DNA of 64,000 nucleotides, taken from Nothophaeocryptopus gaeumannii. Its lineage: Eukaryota > Ascomycota > Dothideomycetes > Mycosphaerellales > Mycosphaerellaceae. Position 1 is the stretch's first letter; every line of letters begins with the position of its first letter. This document shows positions 31,950 to 41,074 of this stretch, one piece after another. The notes beneath the pieces were generated by a model that was given only the letters and a program-made list of their open reading frames with translations, searched no databases and had not been told where the DNA came from. Where the stretch lies: NCBI GenBank assembly GCA_031771865.1, contig JASISA010000027.1, forward strand, positions 682,001-746,000. Direction: 5' to 3'. A program made the position numbers and the translations under genes.

Positions 31950-33647
31950 ATGGATACCAAAGGACTGTTCACGAGTGCTGCCAGGCTGTTCGGCAGAGCA
32001 AGACCGCGAGGACCAGATGCGAAGCAAACGACTCGACGGTGGACCACTCCATCTTCGCAGACAGTATTGAAAGTCACAACGTGGTCCGCTGGCTCCGCTG
32101 CAATTAAGAAGCCTTCCTGGACGACGAGCAGAGTGCTTCTTCTCGCAGGCCTCACTGGAGCCTTGGCATATCTCCACGGAACCAGTGATGTCTCGTTGTC
32201 TCTGCCAGAGATCTTTTCCAGATCCAGATATGCCACGAAAACAGAAATGGAGAAGGCTATCCAAGAATTGCGCTCGCTCCTCGGTCAGGACAGCATAAGC
32301 ACTGACGATGAGGATCTCCATCGACATGGCTACTCAGAATGGGCCGCCCTGAACATTGATCAACTTCCCGTGGCGGTCGCTTATCCCAAATCGACCTCCG
32401 AAGTATCTCAAATCGCCCAAATTTGCACCAGATGCCGAATACCCATGATCCCGTACTCAGGCGGCTCCAGTCTCGAAGCAAATTTCTCAGCACCGTTTGG
32501 CGGAATATCCATCGACTTTGCACACATGGACCAGATTATCTCGCTTCGACCCGACGATCTAGACGTGACAGTGCAGCCTTCCGTAGGCTGGATGTCCCTG
32601 AATGCAAAGCTCAAATCCAGTGGGCTCTTCTTCCCCGTCGATCCAGGTCCTTCAGCCATGATAGGCGGGATGGCCGCTACTTCCTGCTCTGGAACCAATG
32701 CTGTCCGTTATGGCACAATGCGAGACTGGGTGATAAATCTCACAATTGTGCTCCCAGATGGAAAAATTATCAAAACAAAGCGTCGGCCTCGCAAGACAGC
32801 AGCAGGATACAACCTCAACCACCTCTTCGTCGGATCCGAAGGTACCCTGGGAATCATAACAGAGATCACCCTCAAGCTTGCCCCTCTACCAAAAGCGACT
32901 TCTGTAGCAGTTGTCACATTTCCTACCTTGAACGATGCAGCTTCTTGCGCTCAAGCAGTAATCCGAGCTGGTATCCCAGTAGGCGCAATGGAGATCATGG
33001 ACGAAGTAGCCATGCGTGTCGTAAACCAAGTCGGTCGAACACCAAAGCAGTGGTCCGAACGACCCTCGCTCTTCTTCAAATTCTCCGGTTCCTCAGCCTC
33101 AATCGCAGACAACGCGTCCCAAGTGCGCTATATAGCACGCTCCCAATCCTCAAAAACAACCTTCGAAGTAGCGACTTCAGAGCAGGAAGCCGCAAACCTC
33201 TGGTCCGCACGAAAAGAAAACCTTTGGTCAATGTTGAGTCTCAGAAGACCGGATTCAGGCGATGCAGTCTGGCCAACCGACTACGCAGTCCCAATATCCA
33301 AACTGCCAGACCTAATCTCCGCATCGCGCTCCTCGTTGGCTGAGAACAACATCTTCGCGACCTGTCTCGGCCATATCGGCGATGGCAATTTCCACGAAAC
33401 CATCCTCTACGATGCATCAAATCCAGAGGTCAAACGGAAAGTCGTTGCGCATGTTGAGAGAGTGGTGCAGAAGGCACTAGAGCTGGAAGGGACATGCACG
33501 GGTGAGCATGGCGTGGGAATGTCGAAGAAGGTAGATCTGGTTAAGGAATTGGGTGAAGAGACGGTGGATGTCATGAGGAAGGTGAAGAAGGCGCTGGATC
33601 CGCTGGGGATTATGAACCCCGGGAAGATTTTCGATGAAGAGAGATGA
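31950..33647 (+). CDS. DLD1: Mitochondrial D-lactate dehydrogenase (cytochrome), FAD-binding
   Basis: From the Met at 31950 a single exon encodes 565 residues. The first 60 residues are basic and Ser/Thr-rich, followed by a hydrophobic helix (VLLLAGLTGALAYLHG), as expected for inner-membrane targeting. The PCMH-type FAD domain has VAYPKSTSEVSQIAQIC, IPYSGGSSLEANF, GPSAMIGGMAATSCSGTNAV and LFVGSEGTLGIITEITLKL. The C-terminal domain has the metal and substrate motifs CLGHIGDGNFH and GTCTGEHGVGMSKK. The enzyme oxidises D-lactate to pyruvate with electrons passed to cytochrome c. An upstream Met at 31902 would add 16 residues and is less likely. Confidence 0.93.
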   Translation: MDTKGLFTSAARLFGRARPRGPDAKQTTRRWTTPSSQTVLKVTTWSAGSAAIKKPSWTTSRVLLLAGLTGALAYLHGTSDVSLSLPEIFSRSRYATKTEMEKAIQELRSLLGQDSISTDDEDLHRHGYSEWAALNIDQLPVAVAYPKSTSEVSQIAQICTRCRIPMIPYSGGSSLEANFSAPFGGISIDFAHMDQIISLRPDDLDVTVQPSVGWMSLNAKLKSSGLFFPVDPGPSAMIGGMAATSCSGTNAVRYGTMRDWVINLTIVLPDGKIIKTKRRPRKTAAGYNLNHLFVGSEGTLGIITEITLKLAPLPKATSVAVVTFPTLNDAASCAQAVIRAGIPVGAMEIMDEVAMRVVNQVGRTPKQWSERPSLFFKFSGSSASIADNASQVRYIARSQSSKTTFEVATSEQEAANLWSARKENLWSMLSLRRPDSGDAVWPTDYAVPISKLPDLISASRSSLAENNIFATCLGHIGDGNFHETILYDASNPEVKRKVVAHVERVVQKALELEGTCTGEHGVGMSKKVDLVKELGEETVDVMRKVKKALDPLGIMNPGKIFDEER

Positions 33648-33694
33648 GGTGAGAGTAGGCGAATATCATTATATCCTAAGATGTCGAGCGAGCG

Positions 33695-34034
33695 AGTACT
33701 GAGTTTCGGGAAAAGCCTGTCAGTCTTCGACTTTCGACGAGCAATAGGAGCGCCGAATTGCGCACTCCTTCTGCGATACAAATTCAACGAAAAGCGCACT
33801 TTAACATAGCGCAATCTCCTTATAGACATCGCTTACCACTTCTTCAGGCTCTTTTACTCTAGAGAAAGGCGTGTCTAGGGTGCAATAGGTAGGGCGCTTT
33901 TACTATCGCGTTCTCGTTATCCTCGTAGTCCAAGCATTGCTAATGAAAATATCGCTAATTCCCATCAAACTTGATTCAGAAAGAAACACTGTCAAAAGTA
34001 CTGGACTGACAGGCTTTTTCCGAAACTCAGTACT
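33695..34034. mobile_element. MITE-like element with 31-base terminal inverted repeats
   Basis: The left arm 33695-33725 (AGTACTGAGTTTCGGGAAAA and on) and the right arm 34004-34034 are reverse complements over 31 bases with one mismatch. The 340-base element has no reading frame. It fits a non-autonomous DNA transposon. The flanking bases do not give an obvious target duplication. It sits about 90 bases before the start of the ankyrin gene at 34127, so it may contribute to that promoter. Confidence 0.7.
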
Positions 34035-34126
34035 GACAGCGGAAATCCGAGGCTGGGCAAACATAATAAGTATGCTCCTCTTTTCCCACTTTGCAACTGG
34101 ATATCTTTTCTAGAATTTCCATCACC

Positions 34127-35180
34127 ATGGATAACAAATCGCTCGTACCTAACTCCGTTGAGACTTTGCTGGCTAACGACAATGTTGAGTTGCATTATTT
34201 ACTCTTTTCGACCAATCCTGAATTAGGGGATTTACCGGTCTTCGAACCTATCCAGGACTTACCGGGTGCCAGTAATACAGAAATGCAGCACGCGCTTATT
34301 TCTCCCGATCCTAGGCTTAGGGGTGTAGAGGCGACTTGTAAGAGTGGAGATTTGAATCATGCGTCTGCAGACGTTCAGCAATTACTTCAGACAGGCATGG
34401 CCGCCGAAGAGCTTCAGGTGTGTCTGTTACGGGCTGTTCAGTCTGATAAAGAGGACTTGGTGGAAATGCTGCTATCTGTTGGTGTACCTGTGGGTCTTGG
34501 AATCGTCAAAATCGCGATCGCCAAAGAATCAGTTGTGCTGCTCACGCTGTTCCTGAAACACGGATGGAACATCAACGAGGAAGAGGCGTGGTGTATTCCT
34601 CCACTTCTTTCGTAAGTACAATATATCACCTGAATCAATCCCTGCGTTGTGGCTTACGAAATATTTCAGATTCGCCATATCCATCAAAGCATCTGAGTCT
34701 CTGATTGACTGGTTTTTGACCAACGGGGCTGACCCAAATGCGGTCTGCAAGATGGATATTACACCAATGTCGACTGCTGTCGCAGAAGCAGGATACTCAA
34801 CTGTAAAGCGGCTGTTCGAGTACTGTCCAGCTAGCACAGTCTTTCGAGGCCAGCTTCTCCACTGGGCAGCCGCACGGCGCGTACCGGAAGACAGTGATGC
34901 GATTCTGCGGCTTGTCCTGGACCGATGCAAGCCCGACATCAATTCCGTGATGTACGAAAATCATGGCTTCTCATTCGAAGTTCGCAAAGTTGTGGGGTTG
35001 GGCCCTGCTCTTCACGAGGCTGCAAGATCAGGACGAGCGAGTACGGCCCATAGTCTGATCGAGAATGGTGCTGATATCTCTATCCGTGACTCGCGCGGGA
35101 ATACGGCACTCGAAGTGGCAGAGCGTGAATGCAATTTCGCTGTTGCAGACGGACTTCGAACGAAAACAGTCGAGGCATAG
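34127..35180 (+). CDS. Ankyrin-repeat protein
   Basis: Two exons (34127-34611 and 34670-35180; intron 34612-34669, GTAAGT donor and TTTCAG acceptor) encode 331 residues; the start has context ATCACCATGG. Degenerate helical repeats are followed by clearer ankyrin units: DWFLTNGADPNAVCKMDITP, GQLLHWAAARR, GPALHEAARSGRASTAHSLI, and NGADISIRDSRGNTALEVAE. There is no signal peptide. It is a paralogue of the F-box/ankyrin gene at 37340-39095: the block order and the intron position just before the GADPNA/GANPNA unit are shared. Ankyrin repeats bind other proteins; the partner is unknown. Confidence 0.82.
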
Positions 35181-35710
35181 ACATTGCAATGCGAAAACGA
35201 ACCTGCCAAGCAATATTTCATCGCGGTGGAACCTAATGAGTTGGTTTCTGTTTATCATCTGCCCAACCCTGAGCAAAGAGGTTAGTAGCGCCATGGTTTT
35301 CAATGAGTGACTTGAGCTGCGTCTTATTTAGCTACTGTTAGTCGTTTTCATCACATATCTAAATTCCAACGCTAGCGTCCGGTGGGCCGCCTATTGGGAA
35401 AAAAGGACCCTTTAGTGCAGAGTAGCTCCTGAGCTTCTTGGCACGGTTTCTGATTTCCTCTAGAGGTGGCTTCTGCTGGACTTTCTCTCCAAAGGGAAAG
35501 GCTTTAATCCTAGCCCATAACTTGTTAGTGACTCACAGCCTAAGCTGTCCCCAACGTTACCACGTTGTTCAGCATGGTGGAAGATATCAAGGTGTTCCGA
35601 TTACATTGTATTTTGCGGTGAAATAACACGAGCTTCTGCAGCTCTCAAATTACACCGACAGGCTTTTTTGGAGAGTAAAGAGAGAGTTCATATAGATCCT
35701 TTCAGAGATC
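35181..35710. other. Intergenic stretch
   Basis: No gene seen. A short word GACAGGCTTTTTT at about 35658 recalls the inner end of the MITE arms at 34004-34034 and may be a remnant of a related element. Confidence 0.35.
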
Positions 35711-36586
35711 TTATCGTCCTTTTATGCTCTTGTCGCGCGAAGCCTGCTGAACCTGTTTAGCAAGACGCGCAGCTGAATCTACCCGTCGCATCCAGCAGTC
35801 CTGAATGATGCTCGCCATCTCCGTGTCTGCAATATCAGTATCTGGCAGAGCGGGAAAACGATTCATCGAATACAGCAGCACGACCTGAGACGAGCACATC
35901 TCTTTGCACGGACTCTCGCTCGTGAAGATTTCGTACATACTTGATCCAGCAGCGAAGATATCATCCTTGAAGGTAGAGGTCACTCCAGGATAAAACCTTA
36001 CGCTTCCTGTACCAGACGGTCTTGATCCGTCAACCGATGAGCAGGCGAAGTCCGCGATCTTGAGTTCCAGGTTGCGGTCCAGCAGCATGTTCGCAGGAGT
36101 CAGGTCCATATGAATGACGGAGATGGAGTGCAGCATCTCTAAGCCTTGAGTCAATTCACCACTCCAGGCTGTTCGTTGGCTGTATGCAATTTGAGCGTGT
36201 GCTTTCAAATAGTCTCGCAGTGTGCCGCATTCCATGAATTCCAGAGAGAGCTTCCCCACATCGGGCTTGTAGTCGAAAAATTTGAGAAATCGTTCTTGCA
36301 CGTCAAAATTCTCGGCAAGCAGCTTGTACACTCGCGCCTCCGTCTTCAAATCCTCCTGTGCAGCTGCATGGCTCCAGGCACGTTTCTCCACGAAACCTTC
36401 CGGCATCAACCATACTTCTCCCGTTGCTCCACCTCCGAGGATGCGCGCTGTCAGTGCCATATCGTGCTTCGACCGTATCCAGATAGACAATTCCGGGGGC
36501 AATTCGCAGCGGTGTTGAGAAGCGGGTGAAGCTGCGTGATCTTCAGAGGAGGACAAGTGCTTCTCAGCTGTACATGCCAAGACCAA
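35711..36586 (-). CDS. Protein-kinase-like protein with altered catalytic motifs
   Basis: A single exon encodes 291 residues. The kinase fold is clear: a Gly-rich loop GGGATGEVW (51-59), a catalytic loop HMDLTPANMLLD in which His-Arg-Asp is replaced by His-Met-Asp (Asp161, Asn166), and a metal loop ADFACS in which Asp-Phe-Gly becomes Asp-Phe-Ala (Asp179). A Lys is present at 68 (FVEKRAWS). Activation-segment and C-lobe features follow (DDIFAAGSSMYEIFT). Such non-RD kinases are common in filamentous fungi as orphan kinases; activity is possible but doubtful. It lies between two ankyrin genes that are paralogues of each other. Confidence 0.82.
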   Translation of the reverse strand: MVLACTAEKHLSSSEDHAASPASQHRCELPPELSIWIRSKHDMALTARILGGGATGEVWLMPEGFVEKRAWSHAAAQEDLKTEARVYKLLAENFDVQERFLKFFDYKPDVGKLSLEFMECGTLRDYLKAHAQIAYSQRTAWSGELTQGLEMLHSISVIHMDLTPANMLLDRNLELKIADFACSSVDGSRPSGTGSVRFYPGVTSTFKDDIFAAGSSMYEIFTSESPCKEMCSSQVVLLYSMNRFPALPDTDIADTEMASIIQDCWMRRVDSAARLAKQVQQASRDKSIKGR

Positions 36587-37339
36587 CCGGGAAAGCTTGA
36601 CGCAGAAGTTCGATGCTCTTACGGCACAATGGCGATCAGTCTTGCATAATGGTCACCGACAGTCGTCGTACACGTAGATGGTCTGTGAACGCGCATGTAT
36701 CTGCACCGACGAAATCTAGCTGGAAAACGTGACTTACTCCACTTGAGTGTAAAGCACGAGATTCTCACCCCGGCCCGCACATGCCAATTGGGGTGACGTC
36801 TGAGCTTATGAGCACGGACAGTTGAGTCGTACCTGCCTACCTGTGTCCAACTGCCTGTTCTTTGTTACCATCGAGCGCTTTCCATTGGTCTTGCCCACTC
36901 GGCTCCAAAAGCCCCACGCATGAGCCTGGGATGGCTGTAGAAACTGCGATGCAGGAGTGATGAGAGATAGCTTAAATAATCGATCAGAGGGAACCGTATG
37001 GGTGGTGAAGACGAAAAATAAGCCGCAGGTTTTCCTTGGAGGACAGGCCAATATCACCAGGCTCAGCGGCCTTGCAGGGGGGCCACTTCGGTACGCACGC
37101 AAGAAAGCTCATCATCCTCACGAAGCTCATCCGCCAATGTCGTTCAAGCTTCTGCTAGCGACAGATGGGTGGTAGTCGATGGTCTCGACTGTATTTGATG
37201 TACGGAGTGGATCAGAAGATTGCTGCACAGTCCAAGACTCCGCCGATAGATACCTGGATCTGTCAGTGCAATGCGGCGGGAAAGTACTACCGCAAAGTGC
37301 TGTTCGATGGCAACCAACGGGGGTTTAAGCCCATGTAAA
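36587..37339. other. Intergenic stretch
   Basis: No supportable gene. It contains the promoter of the kinase-like gene and the 3' flank of the F-box/ankyrin gene. Confidence 0.4.
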
Positions 37340-39095
37340 TTATGTTGTATATGAGGAACATTTTCTTTGCGCAAGCAAATCAAGGATGTGGTTATGACCG
37401 TTTTGTTCCGCAATATCAACAGCTGTTCTCCCTGCCGAATCCTGCAGTTCGACATTTGCGCCGTGTTCGAGGAGATACGAAGTGAGTACAATATTCCCAG
37501 TTTGGACTGACTTATGCAGCGGTGTGCCCATTCCAAACGAGCGATTTTCCAACCAAGATGCTGCGTCGCCCTCGAACATGCGCTCGTTGATGTTGGCGCC
37601 AAACGATAGGAGCATTTCGACTATCGCCAGCTGATCTTTTTGCGGACGTTCTGTGGCGAAATGCAGTGTTTGTCCCTTTCGTGTATCAGCATGGTGCTGC
37701 AGCATCAGGCGGATCGCGCTGAGTGGAGCTGATCTTATCGCTGCGGACAATGGCGTGATGTCAAGGTCGCACCTTGCGTTTGGATTGGCGCCGTTGGTCA
37801 ATAGCCAGCGAGTCAATTCCAGATCTTGACCCAGGAAACTAGCAAAGATGATTAGGATTGGCATTGTTCACAATAGCAGAAACACTTACCCCACGACTGG
37901 CGGTTTCAGCCTATTGACTGTGCTGTTCATATCCCGTCCTCTGTCAGCCAAGACTTGCAAGAGAGCTGTTGACCGGACCTGGGATATAGGTTGCGTGATG
38001 AACAGCCGGCTCCGTGAAATTTTCTCACATAAGTACTGCAATATGGAAGGGTTCTCGTGGACGATTGATTCACAGAAGGATCTCAGAACGTCCAAGCAAC
38101 AGCTGCACTATAGGTATCGAGCCATTGCCAGCGGCTAGTCTGAGCGACTCGATCCAAGTCTCCTTATCAAATGCCAGAGGAGGGAATTGCCTGGAGTCTA
38201 ATAGCTTGAGAATAGCGAAGACGACGTTTTCGTGGGATGCAAGTATCGCGCTTGTGAAGGCTGACTGTAGACAATCAGAGTCTGCAAAGCCGGGATAAAC
38301 CGTTCGAAAGGACAGCCAGTGATGTATGCAAAACATCTCAGCTCTACCATGAAATGCCGCATGCTCCAAAGCCAAGTTCAGCCGCGATGCTGCAAGGCGT
38401 TTCCTCGACTGCGCTTCCACAAGGAGCGCATTGAGCGCAAGAGAGAAAAAACTCTCCTTCGGGCCGTGTTGTGCAGCAACGACCAGCGCATCACCAAACC
38501 ATTTAGTACGGAACTGTGCGCTCGCTCCTACTGCTCTTAAGGCTTGCACGTCCTGCTGTCTGTCTAAGAAGATGGCGGCCGCAAGCGCATTCTCCGATAG
38601 TACATTGCGGGCAGGGCGCTGAGGTCCATCCTTCGACAGGCCCCTGACGATCTCATGGAGCGGGATGTATTCTGCGACCAAGTGAACGAGTGCGTGGGTA
38701 TAAGCCTCATCGTCCTCTGCTCTCGCATTGTCCGTGATGAACTTGGTAGTAGATAGAATTTGGGTAGTGATCGGGCGGTCCTCTTTCTGGTGCTTCAATT
38801 TAGCGTATAAAAGCCCGGAAATGAACGGCTTGCTCATTTCAGAGTCCCAAGTCAAATGTGCTCCGTTTCCGTCCTCGATGTTGTCGAACGTAGGTAAGGC
38901 GTAGATCGAATCGAGGATATGAAGACTGAAAAGGCGGCAAACACTTCTTAGGTGAAGGCCCTTGCGAATGCCCAAGGAGTCTATTAGAAATGCGAAGATC
39001 AGGGAAAGTATTTCAGTTGGTATATCGTAAAGCATGTTGTGATTTTTGGCAGAAGAAACAGAGGAGTTGGGTGTTACTAGACGCGAGGAGCGCAT
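37340..39095 (-). pseudogene. F-box/ankyrin-repeat protein with a frameshift
   Basis: From 39095 the minus strand encodes an F-box-like start (NMLYDIPTEILSLIFAFLID) and a helical middle part, ending in VQLLLGRSEILL at a TGA at 38070-38072. The natural continuation, LDVLRSFCESIVHENPSI, is in the next frame from about 38095, so one base is out of register. An intron at 37839-37889 then joins to a third segment with good ankyrin repeats: LLTNGANPNARCDLDITPLS, GQTLHFATERPQ, and HGANVELQDSAGRTAVDIAE. Apart from the shift the gene is complete. It is paralogous to 34127-35180. Confidence 0.78.
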
Positions 39096-39179
39096 GGGTT
39101 GGTATTATGCCTATCTCGTTCCCATCCCCTCGTAGAAATGACATGTCGTTATCTTGCTTAGACATCCAGCGCTGTCCCT

Positions 39180-39700
39180 AATATAGAATTAGTTTATAGC
39201 ACAGACTAGCGACACCTCTTTCTAAAGGGGTCTAGTCCAGAGATCTAATACTTTATATAAGAATGACGTTAACTCCTTATAACCTCTTTACTTTTTCAGG
39301 GCTAAATTCCTAGCCCTTAAGGCTATACTTTAAAGATAGGTAAGTTATTAACCTCTTGTTACTAATACTAACTATACTAAGATAACCTACCCGAGCCTCG
39401 GATCTTATACGACGTTACTTAGCCTTAGTTTTCCTAATTTCAATAAGGCCGGAGGCCTATCTCCTAAGTAGGTACTCGAATACTCCGAGGGTAGCTTAGC
39501 TTTAGGTAGTAAAGTTACTCTATAATAGATAGAAAGGGCTACATTAACAATAGTATTTAATATAGAAATACAATTCTAGCCTAGACGCTCTATAAGTTTA
39601 ATAGACTTAGTATATTTATTAACTATACTCTTTAGGTTTGCGCCAAGTCTTCGTGCCTAAGGCACGAAAAAAGATCAAACTCGTAGACATATCTAGGAAG
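39180..39700. repeat. AT-rich, TpA-rich decayed tract
   Basis: Base composition shifts sharply: dense TA steps (CTTATATAAGAATGACG, TAACTATACTAAGATAACC), few CA/TG steps and no reading frame. This is the signature of RIP on repeated DNA, so the tract is probably an old transposon relic. Parent family cannot be recognised. Confidence 0.5.
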
Positions 39701-39947
39701 CCGAGATAGGTATTATGCCTGCCTAACCTGCCTCTTGGGGCCTTTTGATAGGACAAAAGTCGTCACCTGCGCAGGCCAGATTTCATGACAGCAGATGTGC
39801 ACAGGCCAAGCGGCCGACAGGAGCAGCATGGTCTGTGCACGCTAGCAACCTGAGCAACAAAACCAAAGATCCTATCTATTAGGACCAGCAGCAAGTCGAG
39901 TAGTACACTGAGAGCTTTCAATTGTGTACTATACATGCACGGTGTTG

Positions 39948-40160
39948 AAAGGGAAAGTGTAAAATCTCCAGGTAGTGGGCAGCTCCCACGAACCGACTCT
40001 TTACAGACAGCAATCGCACGAGAAATCTAATTAGTACAACTTGCTCGCGAGACCGTATTCTTCAATCTGGGCTAGTTTGCCCTATTCTTTTCGAGTTATG
40101 TCGCAGCCGCTGACATGCTTCAAGCTGAAGCCTAACTTCGAGATTTGACACTTTCCCTTT
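39948..40160. repeat. Segment bounded by 21-base inverted repeats
   Basis: AAAGGGAAAGTGTAAAATCTC at 39948-39968 is matched by its reverse complement at 40140-40160 with one mismatch. The 213-base interval has no reading frame. It may be a small MITE. It closes the right side of the ankyrin/kinase island. Confidence 0.45.
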
Positions 40161-40181
40161 TTAGGCCGTGACATGCTTCAT

Positions 40182-40469
40182 TTACTCATTGCAGCGGCCA
40201 TCGTACCACTCCTTCCCATCCCAGCATACTTCATCCTGTATGAATCCTTCTGACTGGACTGCTGTTGGCGTTGCCAGAGGTTGACCTCGAGTACGAGATC
40301 CGGTAGTAGTATCGTCTGAGAAGTCGCTTTTATGGGTGACAACTCTTGTCAGGGTCGTGCGTTCGGTGTAGAGAGGTTGTTGTCGGGGCACTCTGAATGA
40401 CCTCGAAAGAACAGATGTCATGATAGTGTAGAATGCGAGAAGGACTGGCATCCGCATCGTAGTCCACAT
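40182..40469 (-). CDS. Candidate small secreted protein
   Basis: From the Met at 40469 the frame encodes 95 residues with a signal-peptide-like start (MRMPVLLAFYTIMTSVLS), a Thr/Ser/Arg-rich middle and a C-terminal CWDGKEWYDGRC with the only two Cys. An upstream Met at 40532 would bury the leader. Size, leader and paired Cys fit a candidate effector or short cell-wall protein, but no family is recognised. It lies next to AT-rich decayed DNA. Confidence 0.4.
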   Translation of the reverse strand: MWTTMRMPVLLAFYTIMTSVLSRSFRVPRQQPLYTERTTLTRVVTHKSDFSDDTTTGSRTRGQPLATPTAVQSEGFIQDEVCWDGKEWYDGRCNE

Positions 40470-40532
40470 TTTTGAAATGTTGTTCGAAGGACGTGAGGGT
40501 ATGTATGTACGGAACAGGCATGAAAGTGCCAT

Positions 40533-41074
40533 TCAGAGTTGGCTTGTCTTGTCTAATGAACGATCAAAGAAGTATACTGATGAGCAGCTCGCAGAGACTA
40601 AAAGGGAAGTATGAGGTGATCATCATATACTAATGAAAGGACAGCGTATAACCCTAGTTGTTTCACAAAAGGATGCATAGACCAGGCGTCACGTTTCAGT
40701 TTAGACTTAGCGACCGTATGCGATCCGAGGGGCCTGCAGCTCAGAAAAGAGAGAAAAAAGATTTGGAGAAGATGCAGTTATGAGTTAGTGTCAAGTGTCG
40801 ATGGGTCCGGTAGCATCGTCTTCATCAGAGATAACGTACACTCGCCTTCCTTCCTTCTGTAGTCGTCACATCAGAAATCCTTGTCGCATCCCAGCGCCGT
40901 CGAGCTCGTATATCATAATCTACGTTAAAATTTATTTACACCTGTAGTATGAATAGCAAAGGGGGTATCTCCTTCTCAAAACCAAGTCGCTGTTACGCCG
41001 GACTCTGAGTTCGCATGTGAAAAAGTCAAGTCCATCGCGCCTTCCCGCCAAGACTCGCACGTGAAGATTTTCGC
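40533..41074. other. Intergenic stretch
   Basis: No gene seen; contains the promoter of the small secreted candidate and the 3' flank of the RING-like gene. Confidence 0.4.

Noticed and set aside
32423..33343. Overlapping plus-strand frame of 306 codons inside the DLD gene
   Set aside because: Out-of-frame shadow of a strongly conserved enzyme.
34127..39095. Ankyrin genes as bacterial-type effectors gained by transfer
   Set aside because: Both contain spliceosomal introns at a shared position and ordinary fungal codon use.
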